A stretch of DNA of 64,000 bases from Parapristionchus giblindavisi (GCA_943737045.1 CALSFV010000240.1:721001-785000); one strand, 5' to 3'; counted from the first letter of the stretch, positions 21,511 to 31,274 are shown. Notes: generated from the letters alone by a model not told the origin. Translations and numbers: made by a program.

Positions 21511-22382
21511 CCGCGACGTTAACTTTTTATTGATATGCTTGAAAAAGGGGGTATCCGTTCGATATCATAATTAATTTTTTTTCTTATTTGTAGTACCTTG
21601 AACAAATTTTTTTTCGTTCAGCAGTCGGAGGCACCAAATCGGAAATCTGCGACGTGTAATTGACGTAGCATCTTGGCAGTTTGATCATTTCAGCTTAAAG
21701 AACAAGTCTACCGACGATGATCATAAGGAGCCTATTATTTCCAATTCGAGTATTGGGAATGATGAAACTGGAGATGACAAGGAGCCTGGTAGCGATCACG
21801 AAAGCGGCAGTTCCGGATTCCCGACGTGAGCGCAGAGGGCGTTTTTTTCTAGAAATTTTAAACAAGCGTTCAGCTGTTCGCCCAATCGCTCGAGCTTTGA
21901 CTAGTAAATTTTAATTTTTTTTCAGTTTCATTACGACGGCCGCGCTTATCCTTCTCCGTCTTAACCAACAGATGTGCGGATAAAGAGAATTTACGATTTT
22001 TTACGATTTAAAACACATTTATCTAGAGTAGGACTCTGATGTGCATGGGGGAAAAGCTCTTCTTACTTCCGACAGTCCCAGATCACACGTTGATGTTCAT
22101 ATGCGCGTCTTCGATTTCACAAATCCGAGAAGATCGACAGGCAGTTTGGAGTTGACCGAAGAAGTTGGCTTCCCATGATTGGGTCTCACTGCCACGGTGA
22201 CCCAATCCGGCTTGGCAGGGATTCTTGATGCTCAGAGCAAAATGAACGGGCGACCGCTAAAGATGACTGACGCAAACGAGAATAAAGAGAATACATAAAT
22301 TAAATGACAATTAAAAGATGCGAATATGTGTGTGTGAGCATGCGCATTAATGTTGATAATAAATAATATTAAAAACATTAAA

Positions 22383-22498
22383 AAAACACCCCAAGCTAAT
22401 TTTAAACTCTCCGCTCTGGCTACACTCTCTCGCTTTCTTTGTCTTCGTGAGATTATTGCCAATGCGGAGAGTAAAATTAGCTCGGGGTGTGCCTTTTA
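22383..22498. mobile_element. MITE-A copy
   Basis: ACACCCCAAGCTAATTTTA... to ...TAGCTCGGGGTGTGCC; inner ACTCTCCGCTCTGGC and its complement. Between paralogue 3 and the Ala/Pro-rich gene. Confidence 0.75.
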
Positions 22499-22955
22499 AT
22501 GAATAATGCATGGTATATCGACAGTTACATCTATGTACAATGCTGATGTCGAAGAATGAACACAGAGATTAAATTTGCCCGAGTAGGGGGAAACGTATAG
22601 ATTTGATCGTGAGAATATAGTGAATACCGGTATATTTCTCTATTTCATCGAAATTCGCAAAACCTCCATCTACCATATTGTTTTCATTAACTTCCTTCAA
22701 TATTTTTTTTCTGAAGGAATACAAAGTTAAGATTTATTTCGATGATATTTGTACGATGTTTCAATTGAACAATGCGAGCATCTTGGCCATGGCCATTCTT
22801 GTTTCAAGGAAAATTGTTCATCAATAATTAAATAAATTTATCGATTTAATCAAACTTTGTACAGAAACATTGAATGGAATTCCGAGAATCGTTCGAGGTA
22901 GATCATTTAGTGTCTGAAATTAACGAATAGTTGTCATGTCAATAAAAATAATAGC

Positions 22956-23785
22956 TTACTTGGTAATGAAACCGGGAGCAGCCATAACTGGAGCTGGTGC
23001 AAGGGCCGGAATGGGAGCTGCAAAAGCAGGGACGGCGGGTCGGAGAAGAGGAGCTACAGGGGCAAATGCGGGACGAAGGAGAGGAGCTGGAGCTGCGAGA
23101 AGCGGAGCTGGTGCTAGAGCTGGAGCTGCGAGAATCGGAGCTGGTGCCAGGGCTGGGACGGGAGCTGGGACAGGGAGAACGGGAGCGGCCTGTAGTGAAA
23201 AATAACATTTTTTACAACAATTTTTTTAAATAGTTCACCTGTGGTAGCATCGGGGCTGCAACGGGCGCCGCTGCGAGTGAGGCAACTGGTGTCTGAGCGG
23301 CGGCGAATAGTGATTGATAGAAGGGAGAATATGATTGAGCTGGCCACTAAAAATTAGTAATATTGTATCATTTTGGTCCTGCATGGAATTCTTGGAGTAC
23401 GGTAATCAACTCACCGCGGCATATTGTCCAGATGCAGAAATGAAAAGAACTGAGGCAAGGATGAACTTCCTGGAAAATTTAGTATGAACTAATTTCCGAA
23501 TCAAATTTATTTTGTGAGAAAGCGTTCCGAAATACATGTTTTAATATATTTTATTATATTTATGTTTTAATATATAATATAATTAATTCAGCATAGTTTA
23601 AAGGCGTAACACGAGCAAATTAGAAACTCTCCGTTCTGGTAATATTCTCTCGCTTTCTAGGAGAATACTTTGCCGGAGCGGAGATTAAAATCAGCTCGGG
23701 TGTAGCATTAAAAAATACTACTAATTATAATAATGCAGATATGAATTTGTCGAATGATTTATTGAATGTAAGAATCTTACTGCAT
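22956..23785 (-). CDS. Small secreted Ala/Pro-rich protein, 133 aa
   Basis: Four exons on the - strand: 23781-23785 (ATG CA), 23415-23469, 23239-23346 and 22956-23189, totalling 402 nt in one frame, with GT/AG borders at every junction (GTAAGA, GTGAGT, GTGAAC donors; TTCCAG, TTTTAG, TACAG acceptors). Residues 1-16 (MQKFILASVLFISASG) are a clear signal peptide. After a short Ser/Tyr/Ala region, exon 4 is almost entirely Ala, Pro, Leu and Val in PAPAL/APAPI/LAAP-like repeats, ending GFITK. Such low-complexity secreted proteins occur in nematode cuticle or egg-shell material, but no homologue can be named. The GC-rich repeat exon also gives long open frames on the opposite strand, which are artefacts. 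Confidence 0.75.
23598..23711. mobile_element. MITE-A copy in intron 1 of the Ala/Pro-rich gene
   Basis: TTAAAGGCGTAACACGAGC... to ...GCTCGGGTGTAGCATTAA with inner CTCTCCGTTCTGG / CCGGAGCGGAGA pair. Confidence 0.7.
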
Positions 23786-23843
23786 AATGTAGAAAGGTGT
23801 ACTGAAAGTTGACTTCCGATGTTTCAACTAAGCAATGGTTAGT

Positions 23844-23851
23844 ATTATATA
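23844..23851 (-). promoter_or_regulatory. TATA-box-like element of the Ala/Pro-rich gene
   Basis: TATATAAT on the - strand, about 60 nt upstream of the ATG at 23785. Plausible distance, untested. Confidence 0.35.
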
Positions 23852-24302
23852 CTAGATGCCCTGAGGGTTTATTCACTATTTGTTTGATCTAAGTCAAACA
23901 TTTCACTGTTCACGCTCTCTATAAGCTTGTTCAACTTCTTCCATTCATTTCTTTACCTCTGCCCCTTCTCCTTTTCCTTCTCTTACTCTCTTAACTCTCT
24001 TCTATCTCTCTTTGTCTATCGTCTATCGTATTTGATCTATTTGCCGGGAGACCTTCCGCATGGGACACCTCTCATATATTACTTCAGAAAAAGATGAAGG
24101 AAGAGACTAATCATAAGATCATTGATCAAAAATATGCTAATAATAAGTATACATAGGAAGAGCTTGTTGAGAAATTAACGTCACGTGGGGAGTCTTTGGC
24201 AAACGCGCTTGTGACGTCACAGTTGTCAAATCATTTGACAACGTACACACATACGGCATCTGGACATGAATGAAATGCATTGTAAAAAAAATTAAAATAT
24301 TA

Positions 24303-24374
24303 GCCTCGTACGGGGCTCGAACCCGGGACATTCAGATTAAAAGTCTGACGCTCTACCAACTGAGCTAACGAGGC
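24303..24374 (-). tRNA. tRNA-Lys(UUU), unit 1
   Basis: Consensus body; left edge of array, so last in transcription direction. Left flank is unique sequence. Confidence 0.92.
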
Positions 24375-24454
24375 TCTGTTAAAGCATATTGTAATGCATG
24401 TTATGTTGTTTCCTTGTTCGGCTTTATTACAAAATTGTAATAAAGAAAATATTA

Positions 24455-24526
24455 GCCTCGTACGGGGCTCGAACCCGGGACATTCAGATTAAAAGTCTGA
24501 CGCTCTACCAACTGAGCTAACGAGGC
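24455..24526 (-). tRNA. tRNA-Lys(UUU), unit 2
   Basis: Consensus body. Confidence 0.92.
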
Positions 24527-24606
24527 TCTGTTAAAGCATATTGTAATGCATGTTATGTTGTTTCCTTGTTCGGCTTTATTACAAAATTGTAATAAAGAAA
24601 ATATTA

Positions 24607-24678
24607 GCCTCGTACGGGGCTCGAACCCGGGACATTCAGATTAAAAGTCTGACGCTCTACCAACTGAGCTAACGAGGC
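24607..24678 (-). tRNA. tRNA-Lys(UUU), unit 3
   Basis: Consensus body. Confidence 0.92.
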
Positions 24679-24758
24679 TCTGTTAAAGCATATTGTAATG
24701 CATGTTATGTTGTTTCCTTGTTCGGCTTTATTACAAAATTGTAATAAAGAAAATATTA

Positions 24759-24830
24759 GCCTCGAACGGGGCTCGAACCCGGGACATTCAGATTAAAAGT
24801 CTGACGCTCTACCAACTGAGCTAACGAGGC
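24759..24830 (-). tRNA. tRNA-Lys(UUU), unit 4
   Basis: A66U; breaks acceptor pair 7:66. Confidence 0.85.
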
Positions 24831-24910
24831 TCTGTTAAAGCATATTGTAATGCATGTTATGTTGTTTCCTTGTTCGGCTTTATTACAAAATTGTAATAAA
24901 GAAAATATTA

Positions 24911-24982
24911 GCCTCGTACGGGGCTCGAACCCGGGACATTCAGATTAAAAGTCTGACGCTCTACCAACTGAGCTAACGAGGC
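24911..24982 (-). tRNA. tRNA-Lys(UUU), unit 5
   Basis: Consensus body. Confidence 0.92.
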
Positions 24983-25062
24983 TCTGTTAAAGCATATTGT
25001 AATGCATGTTATGTTGTTTCCTCGTTCGGCTTTATTACAAAATTGTAATAAAGAAAATATTA

Positions 25063-25134
25063 GCCTCGTACGGGGCTCGAACCCGGGACATTCAGATTAA
25101 AAGTCTAACGCTCTACCAACTGAGCTAACGAGGC
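25063..25134 (-). tRNA. tRNA-Lys(UUU), unit 6
   Basis: C28U; anticodon-stem pair becomes U-G. Confidence 0.88.
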
Positions 25135-25214
25135 TCTGTTAAAGCATATTGTAATGCATGTTATGTTGTTTCCTTGTTCGGCTTTATTACAAAATTGTAA
25201 TAAAGAAAATATTA

Positions 25215-25286
25215 GCCTCGTACGGGGCTCGAACCCGGGACATTCAGATTAAAAGTCTGACGCTCTACCAACTGAGCTAACGAGGC
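25215..25286 (-). tRNA. tRNA-Lys(UUU), unit 7
   Basis: Consensus body. Confidence 0.92.
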
Positions 25287-25366
25287 TCTGTTAAAGCATA
25301 TTGTAATGCATGTTATGTTGTTTCCTTGTTCGGCTTTATTACAAAATTGTAATAAAGAAAATATTA

Positions 25367-25438
25367 CCCTGGTACGGGGCTCGAACCCGGGACATTCAGA
25401 TTAAAAGTCTGACGCTCTACCAACTGAGCTAACGAGGC
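25367..25438 (-). tRNA. tRNA-Lys(UUU), unit 8, degenerate acceptor
   Basis: C72G and G68C break acceptor pairs 1:72 and 5:68; likely poor folding. Confidence 0.6.
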
Positions 25439-25518
25439 TCTGTTAAAGCATATTGTAATGCATGTTATGTTGTTTCCTTGTTCGGCTTTATTACAAAATT
25501 GTAATAAAGAAAATATTA

Positions 25519-25590
25519 GCCTCGTACGGGGCTCGAACCCGGGACATTCAGATTAAAAGTCTGACGCTCTACCAACTGAGCTAACGAGGC
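25519..25590 (-). tRNA. tRNA-Lys(UUU), unit 9
   Basis: Consensus body. Confidence 0.92.
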
Positions 25591-25670
25591 TCTGTTAAAG
25601 CATATTGTAATGCATGTTATGTTGTTTCCTTGTTCGGCTTTATTACAAAATTGTAATAAAGAAAATATTA

Positions 25671-25742
25671 GCCTCGTACGGGGCTCGAACCCGGGACATT
25701 CAGATTAAAAGTCTGACGCTCTACCAACTGAGCTAACGAGGC
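25671..25742 (-). tRNA. tRNA-Lys(UUU), unit 10
   Basis: Consensus body. Confidence 0.92.
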
Positions 25743-25822
25743 TCTGTTAAAGCATATTGTAATGCATGTTATGTTGTTTCCTTGTTCGGCTTTATTACAA
25801 AATTGTAATAAAGAAAATATTA

Positions 25823-25894
25823 GCCTCGTACGGGGCTCGAACCCGGGACATTCAGATTAAAAGTCTAACGCTCTACCAACTGAGCTAACGAGGC
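25823..25894 (-). tRNA. tRNA-Lys(UUU), unit 11
   Basis: C28U. Confidence 0.88.
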
Positions 25895-25974
25895 TCTGTT
25901 AAAGCATATTGTAATGCATGTTATGTTGTTTCCTTGTTCGGCTTTATTACAAAATTGTAATAAAGAAAATATTA

Positions 25975-26046
25975 GCCTCGTACGGGGCTCGAACCCGGGA
26001 CATTCAGATTAAAAGTCTGACGCTCTACCAACTGAGCTAACGAGGC
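25975..26046 (-). tRNA. tRNA-Lys(UUU), unit 12
   Basis: Consensus body. Confidence 0.92.
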
Positions 26047-26126
26047 TCTGTTAAAGCATATTGTAATGCATGTTATGTTGTTTCCTTGTTCGGCTTTATT
26101 ACAAAATTGTAATAAAGAAAATATTA

Positions 26127-26198
26127 GCCTCGTACGGGGCTCGAACCCGGGACATTCAGATTAAAAGTCTGACGCTCTACCAACTGAGCTAACGAGGC
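26127..26198 (-). tRNA. tRNA-Lys(UUU), unit 13
   Basis: Consensus body. Confidence 0.92.
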
Positions 26199-26278
26199 TC
26201 TGTTAAAGCATATTGTAATGCATGTTATGTTGTTTCCTTGTTCGGCTTTATTACAAAATTGTAATAAAGAAAATATTA

Positions 26279-26350
26279 GCCTCGTACGGGGCTCGAACCC
26301 GGGACATTCAGATTAAAAGTCTGACGCTCTACCAACTGAGCTAACGAGGC
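26279..26350 (-). tRNA. tRNA-Lys(UUU), unit 14
   Basis: Consensus body. Confidence 0.92.
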
Positions 26351-26430
26351 TCTGTTAAAGCATATTGTAATGCATGTTATGTTGTTTCCTTGTTCGGCTT
26401 TATTACAAAATTGTAATAAAGAAAATATTA

Positions 26431-26502
26431 GCCTCGTACGGGGCTCGAACCCGGGACATTCAGATTAAAAGTCTGACGCTCTACCAACTGAGCTAACGAG
26501 GC
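26431..26502 (-). tRNA. tRNA-Lys(UUU), unit 15
   Basis: Consensus body. Confidence 0.92.
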
Positions 26503-26582
26503 TCTGTTAAAGCATATTGTAATGCATGTTATGTTGTTTCCTTGTTCGGCTTTATTACAAAATTGTAATAAAGAAAATATTA

Positions 26583-26654
26583 GCCTCGTACGGGGCTCGA
26601 ACCCGGGACATTCAGATTAAAAGTCTAACGCTCTACCAACTGAGCTAACGAGGC
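26583..26654 (-). tRNA. tRNA-Lys(UUU), unit 16
   Basis: C28U. Confidence 0.88.
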
Positions 26655-26734
26655 TCTGTTAAAGCATATTGTAATGCATGTTATGTTGTTTCCTTGTTCG
26701 GCTTTATTACAAAATTGTAATAAAGAAAATATTA

Positions 26735-26806
26735 GCCTCGTACGGGGCTCGAACCCGGGACATTCAGATTAAAAGTCTAACGCTCTACCAACTGAGCTAA
26801 CGAGGC
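26735..26806 (-). tRNA. tRNA-Lys(UUU), unit 17
   Basis: C28U. Confidence 0.88.
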
Positions 26807-26886
26807 TCTGTTAAAGCATATTGTAATGCATGTTATGTTGTTTCCTTGTTCGGCTTTATTACAAAATTGTAATAAAGAAAATATTA

Positions 26887-26958
26887 GCCTCGTACGGGGC
26901 TCGAACCCGGGACATTCAGATTAAAAGTCTGACGCTCTACCAACTGAGCTAACGAGGC
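26887..26958 (-). tRNA. tRNA-Lys(UUU), unit 18
   Basis: Consensus body. Confidence 0.92.
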
Positions 26959-27038
26959 TCTGTTAAAGCATATTGTAATGCATGTTATGTTGTTTCCTTG
27001 TTCAGCTTTATTACAAAATTGTAATAAAGAAAATATTA

Positions 27039-27110
27039 GCCTCGTACGGGGCTCGAACCCGGGACATTCAGATTAAAAGTCTGACGCTCTACCAACTGAG
27101 CTAACGAGGC
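27039..27110 (-). tRNA. tRNA-Lys(UUU), unit 19
   Basis: Consensus body. Confidence 0.92.
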
Positions 27111-27190
27111 TCTGTTAAAGCATATTGTAATGCATGTTATGTTGTTTCCTTGTTCGGCTTTATTACAAAATTGTAATAAAGAAAATATTA

Positions 27191-27262
27191 GCCTCGTACG
27201 GGGCTCGAACCCGGGACATTCAGATTAAAAGTCTAACGCTCTACCAACTGAGCTAACGAGGC
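27191..27262 (-). tRNA. tRNA-Lys(UUU), unit 20
   Basis: C28U. Confidence 0.88.
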
Positions 27263-27342
27263 TCTGTTAAAGCATATTGTAATGCATGTTATGTTGTTTC
27301 CTTGTTCGGCTTTATTACAAAATTGTAATAAAGAAAATATTA

Positions 27343-27414
27343 GCCTCGTACGGGGCTCGAACCCGGGACATTCAGATTAAAAGTCTGACGCTCTACCAAC
27401 TGAGCTAACGAGGC
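27343..27414 (-). tRNA. tRNA-Lys(UUU), unit 21
   Basis: Consensus body; the spacer on its right is only 60 nt (20-nt deletion). Confidence 0.92.
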
Positions 27415-27474
27415 TCTGTTAAATGTTGTTTCCTTGTTCGGCTTTATTACAAAATTGTAATAAAGAAAATATTA

Positions 27475-27546
27475 GCCTCGTACGGGGCTCGAACCCGGGA
27501 CATTCAGATTAAAAGTCTGACGCTCTACCAACTGAGCTAACGAGGC
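27475..27546 (-). tRNA. tRNA-Lys(UUU), unit 22
   Basis: Consensus body. Confidence 0.92.
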
Positions 27547-27626
27547 TCTGTTAAAGCATATTGTAATGCATGTTATGTTATTTCCTTGCTCGGCTTTATT
27601 ACAAAATTGTAATAAAGAAAATATTA

Positions 27627-27698
27627 GCCTCGTACGGAGCTCGAACCCGGGACATTCAGATTAAAAGTCTGACGCTCTACCAACTGAGCTAACGAGGC
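27627..27698 (-). tRNA. tRNA-Lys(UUU), unit 23
   Basis: C61U; T-stem pair 53:61 becomes G-U. Confidence 0.88.
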
Positions 27699-27778
27699 TC
27701 TGTTAAAGCATATTGTAATGCATGTTATGTTGTTTCCTTGTTCGGCTTTATTACAAAATTGTAATAAAGAAAATATTA

Positions 27779-27850
27779 GCCTCGTACGGGGCTCGAACCC
27801 GGGACATTCAGATTAAAAGTCTGACGCTCTACCAACTGAGCTAACGAGGC
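27779..27850 (-). tRNA. tRNA-Lys(UUU), unit 24
   Basis: Consensus body. Confidence 0.92.
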
Positions 27851-27930
27851 TATGTTAAAGCATATTGTAATGTATGTTCTGTTGTTTCTTTGTTTGGCTT
27901 TATTACAAAATTGTAATAAAGAAAATATTA

Positions 27931-28002
27931 GCCTCGTACGGGGCTCGAACCCGGGACATTCAGATTAAAAGTCTGACGCTCTACCAACTGAGCTAACGAG
28001 GC
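27931..28002 (-). tRNA. tRNA-Lys(UUU), unit 25
   Basis: Consensus body. Confidence 0.92.
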
Positions 28003-28082
28003 TCTGATAAAGCATGTTGTAATGCATGCTATGTTGTTTCCTTGTTCGGATTTATGATAAAACTGTAATAAAGAAAATATTA

Positions 28083-28154
28083 GCCTCGTACGGGGCTCGA
28101 ACCCGGGACATTCAGATTAAAAGTCTGACGCTCTACCAACTGAGCTAACGAGGC
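28083..28154 (-). tRNA. tRNA-Lys(UUU), unit 26
   Basis: Consensus body. Confidence 0.92.
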
Positions 28155-28234
28155 TCTGTTAAAGCATATTGTAATGCATGTTATGTTGTTTCCTTGTTCG
28201 GATTTATGATAAAACTGTAATAAAGAAAATATTA

Positions 28235-28306
28235 GCCTCGTACGGGGCTCTAACCCGGGACATTCAGATTAAAAGTCTGACGCTCTACCAACTGAGCTAA
28301 CGAGGC
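28235..28306 (-). tRNA. tRNA-Lys(UUU)-like, unit 27, C56A
   Basis: C56A in T loop and B box. Confidence 0.65.
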
Positions 28307-28386
28307 TCTGTTAAAGCATATTGTAATGCATTTTATGTTGTTTCCTTGTTCGGATTTATGATAAAACTGTAATAAAGAAAATATTA

Positions 28387-28458
28387 GCCTCGTACGGGGC
28401 TCTAACCCGGGACATTCAGATTAAAAGTCTGACGCTCTACCAACTGAGCTAACGAGGC
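28387..28458 (-). tRNA. tRNA-Lys(UUU)-like, unit 28, C56A
   Basis: C56A. Confidence 0.65.
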
Positions 28459-28538
28459 TCTGTTAAAGCGTATTGTAATGCATGTTCTGTTGTTTCCTTC
28501 TTCGGATTTATGACAAAATTGTGATAAAGAAAATATTA

Positions 28539-28610
28539 GCCTCGTACGGGGCTCGAACCCGGGACATTCAGATTAAAAGTCTGACGCTCTACCAACTGAG
28601 CTAACGAGGC
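28539..28610 (-). tRNA. tRNA-Lys(UUU), unit 29
   Basis: Consensus body. Confidence 0.92.
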
Positions 28611-28690
28611 CCTGTTAAAGCATATTGTAAAGTATGTTCTGTTGTTTCCTTCTTCGGATTTATGTCAAAATTGTGATAAAGAAAATATTA

Positions 28691-28762
28691 GCCTCGTACG
28701 GGGCTCGAACCCGGGACATTCAGATTAAAAGTCTGACGCTCTACCAACTGAGCTAACGAGGC
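28691..28762 (-). tRNA. tRNA-Lys(UUU), unit 30
   Basis: Consensus body. Confidence 0.92.
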
Positions 28763-28842
28763 TCTGTTAAAGCATATTGTAATGCATGTTATGTTGTTTC
28801 CTTGTTCGGCTTTATTACAAAATTGTAATAAAGAAAATATTA

Positions 28843-28914
28843 GCCTCGTACGGGGCTCTAACCCGGGACATTCAGATTAAAAGTCTGACGCTCTACCAAC
28901 TGAGCTAACGAGGC
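28843..28914 (-). tRNA. tRNA-Lys(UUU)-like, unit 31, C56A
   Basis: C56A. Confidence 0.65.
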
Positions 28915-28994
28915 TCTGTTAAAGCATATTGTAATGCATGTTATGTTATTTCCTTGCTCGGCTTTATTACAAAATTGTAATAAAGAAAATATTA

Positions 28995-29066
28995 GCCTCG
29001 TACGGAGCTCGAACCCGGGACATTCAGATTAAAAGTCTGACGCTCTACCAACTGAGCTAACGAGGC
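28995..29066 (-). tRNA. tRNA-Lys(UUU), unit 32
   Basis: C61U; counterpart of unit 23. Confidence 0.88.
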
Positions 29067-29146
29067 TCTGTTAAAGCATATTGTAATGCATGTTATGTTG
29101 TTTCCTTGTTCGGCTTTATTACAAAATTGTAATAAAGAAAATATTA

Positions 29147-29218
29147 GCCTCGTACGGGGCTCGAACCCGGGACATTCAGATTAAAAGTCTGACGCTCTAC
29201 CAACTGAGCTAACGAGGC
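29147..29218 (-). tRNA. tRNA-Lys(UUU), unit 33
   Basis: Consensus body. Confidence 0.92.
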
Positions 29219-29298
29219 TATGTTAAAGCATATTGTAATGTATGTTCTGTTGTTTCTTTGTTTGGCTTTATTACAAAATTGTAATAAAGAAAATATTA

Positions 29299-29370
29299 GC
29301 CTCGTACGGGGCTCGAACCCGGGACATTCAGATTAAAAGTCTGACGCTCTACCAACTGAGCTAACGAGGC
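29299..29370 (-). tRNA. tRNA-Lys(UUU), unit 34
   Basis: Consensus body. Confidence 0.92.
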
Positions 29371-29450
29371 TCTGATAAAGCATGTTGTAATGCATGCTAT
29401 GTTGTTTCCTTGTTCGGATTTATGATAAAACTGTAATAAAGAAAATATTA

Positions 29451-29522
29451 GCCTCGTACGGGGCTCGAACCCGGGACATTCAGATTAAAAGTCTGACGCT
29501 CTACCAACTGAGCTAACGAGGC
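29451..29522 (-). tRNA. tRNA-Lys(UUU), unit 35
   Basis: Consensus body. Confidence 0.92.
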
Positions 29523-29602
29523 TCTGTTAAAGCATATTGTAATGCATGTTATGTTGTTTCCTTGTTCGGATTTATGATAAAACTGTAATAAAGAAAATAT
29601 TA

Positions 29603-29674
29603 GCCTCGTACGGGGCTCTAACCCGGGACATTCAGATTAAAAGTCTGACGCTCTACCAACTGAGCTAACGAGGC
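29603..29674 (-). tRNA. tRNA-Lys(UUU)-like, unit 36, C56A
   Basis: C56A; counterpart of unit 27. Confidence 0.65.
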
Positions 29675-29754
29675 TCTGTTAAAGCATATTGTAATGCATT
29701 TTATGTTGTTTCCTTGTTCGGATTTATGATAAAACTGTAATAAAGAAAATATTA

Positions 29755-29826
29755 GCCTCGTACGGGGCTCTAACCCGGGACATTCAGATTAAAAGTCTGA
29801 CGCTCTACCAACTGAGCTAACGAGGC
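29755..29826 (-). tRNA. tRNA-Lys(UUU)-like, unit 37, C56A
   Basis: C56A; counterpart of unit 28. Confidence 0.65.
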
Positions 29827-29906
29827 TCTGTTAAAGCGTATTGTAATGCATGTTCTGTTGTTTCCTTCTTCGGATTTATGACAAAATTGTGATAAAGAAA
29901 ATATTA

Positions 29907-29978
29907 GCCTCGTACGGGGCTCGAACCCGGGACATTCAGATTAAAAGTCTGACGCTCTACCAACTGAGCTAACGAGGC
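29907..29978 (-). tRNA. tRNA-Lys(UUU), unit 38
   Basis: Consensus body. Confidence 0.92.
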
Positions 29979-30058
29979 CCTGTTAAAGCATATTGTAAAG
30001 TATGTTCTGTTGTTTCCTTCTTCGGATTTATGTCAAAATTGTGATAAAGAAAATATTA

Positions 30059-30130
30059 GCCTCGTACGGGGCTCGAACCCGGGACATTCAGATTAAAAGT
30101 CTGACGCTCTACCAACTGAGCTAACGAGGC
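30059..30130 (-). tRNA. tRNA-Lys(UUU), unit 39
   Basis: Consensus body. Confidence 0.92.
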
Positions 30131-30210
30131 TCTGTTAAAGCATATTGTAATGCATGTTATGTTGTTTCCTTGTTCGGCTTTATTACAAAATTGTAATAAA
30201 GAAAATATTA

Positions 30211-30282
30211 GCCTCGTACGGGGCTCGAACCCGGGACATTCAGATTAAAAGTCTGACGCTCTACCAACTGAGCTAACGAGGC
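30211..30282 (-). tRNA. tRNA-Lys(UUU), unit 40
   Basis: Consensus body. Confidence 0.92.
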
Positions 30283-30362
30283 TCTGTTAAAGCATATTGT
30301 AATGCATGTTATGTTGTTTCCTTGTTCGGCTTTATTACAAAATTGTAATAAAGAAAATATTA

Positions 30363-30434
30363 GCCTCGTACGGGGCTCGAACCCGGGACATTCAGATTAA
30401 AAGTCTGACGCTCTACCAACTGAGCTAACGAGGC
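30363..30434 (-). tRNA. tRNA-Lys(UUU), unit 41
   Basis: Consensus body. Confidence 0.92.
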
Positions 30435-30514
30435 TCTGTTAAAGCATATTGTAATGCATGTTATGTTGTTTCCTTGTTCGGCTTTATTACAAAATTGTAA
30501 TAAAGAAAATATTA

Positions 30515-30586
30515 GCCTCGTACGGGGCTCGAACCCGGGACATTCAGATTAAAAGTCTAACGCTCTACCAACTGAGCTAACGAGGC
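30515..30586 (-). tRNA. tRNA-Lys(UUU), unit 42
   Basis: C28U. Confidence 0.88.
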
Positions 30587-30666
30587 TCTGTTAAAGCATA
30601 TTGTAATGCATGTTATGTTGTTTCCTTGTTCGGCTTTATTACAAAATTGTAATAAAGAAAATATTA

Positions 30667-30738
30667 GCCTCGTACGGGGCTCGAACCCGGGACATTCAGA
30701 TTAAAAGTCTGACGCTCTACCAACTGAGCTAACGAGGC
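30667..30738 (-). tRNA. tRNA-Lys(UUU), unit 43
   Basis: Consensus body. Confidence 0.92.
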
Positions 30739-30818
30739 TCTGTTAAAGCATATTGTAATGCATGTTATGTTGTTTCCTTGTTCGGCTTTATTACAAAATT
30801 GTAATAAAGAAAATATTA

Positions 30819-30890
30819 GCCTCGTACGGGGCTCGAACCCGGGACATTCAGATTAAAAGTCTGACGCTCTACCAACTGAGCTAACGAGGC
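30819..30890 (-). tRNA. tRNA-Lys(UUU), unit 44
   Basis: Consensus body. Confidence 0.92.
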
Positions 30891-30970
30891 TCTGTTAAAG
30901 CATATTGTAATGCATGTTATGTTGTTTCCTTGTTCGGCTTTATTACAAAATTGTAATAAAGAAAATATTA

Positions 30971-31042
30971 GCCTCGTACGGGGCTCGAACCCGGGACATT
31001 CAGATTAAAAGTCTAACGCTCTACCAACTGAGCTAACGAGGC
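30971..31042 (-). tRNA. tRNA-Lys(UUU), unit 45
   Basis: C28U. Confidence 0.88.
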
Positions 31043-31122
31043 TCTGTTAAAGCATATTGTAATGCATGTTATGTTGTTTCCTTGTTCGGCTTTATTACAA
31101 AATTGTAATAAAGAAAATATTA

Positions 31123-31194
31123 GCCTCGTACGGGGCTCGAACCCGGGACATTCAGATTAAAAGTCTGACGCTCTACCAACTGAGCTAACGAGGC
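31123..31194 (-). tRNA. tRNA-Lys(UUU), unit 46
   Basis: Consensus body. Confidence 0.92.
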
Positions 31195-31274
31195 TCTGTT
31201 AAAGCATATTGTAATGCATGCTATGTTGTTTCCTTGCTCGGCTTTATTACAAAATTGTAATAAAGAAAATATTA

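Larger units (their letters stand above)
17121..21983 (+). pseudogene. Paralogue 3: same family, exon 2 split by a transposon
   Basis: Exon 1 17121-17173; exon 2 is 17765-17885 and resumes at about 18882-18930 after a 996-bp insertion; exon 3 20312-20349; exon 4 21694-21825; exon 5 21926-21983. The pieces align with paralogue 2 throughout (CQTG, NCSDL, GCAR, CNDE, LKNK, ITTAALILL). Read through, translation enters the element and stops at about 17969. Even with the element and a TT duplication removed, the following T-run leaves the frame one base off, so a second lesion exists. Exon 5 has CAG where paralogue 2 has its TAG stop and runs four residues further. The exons are otherwise well preserved, suggesting recent loss. 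Confidence 0.7.
27573..30308. repeat. Higher-order repeat 1: two blocks of 9 units (1,368 bp)
   Basis: Units 23-30 match units 32-39: the C61U unit (23/32), the GAGGCTATG spacer (24/33), the GATAAAGCATG spacer (25/34), the C56A pair (27-28/36-37) and the GAGGCCCTG spacer (29/38) recur in order at a 1,368-bp offset. Confidence 0.85.

Noticed and set aside
22936..23233. Gly/Ala/Arg-rich and Glu/Leu-rich + strand frames
   Set aside because: Complement of the GC-rich Ala/Pro exon of the - strand gene, which has signal peptide and splice support.
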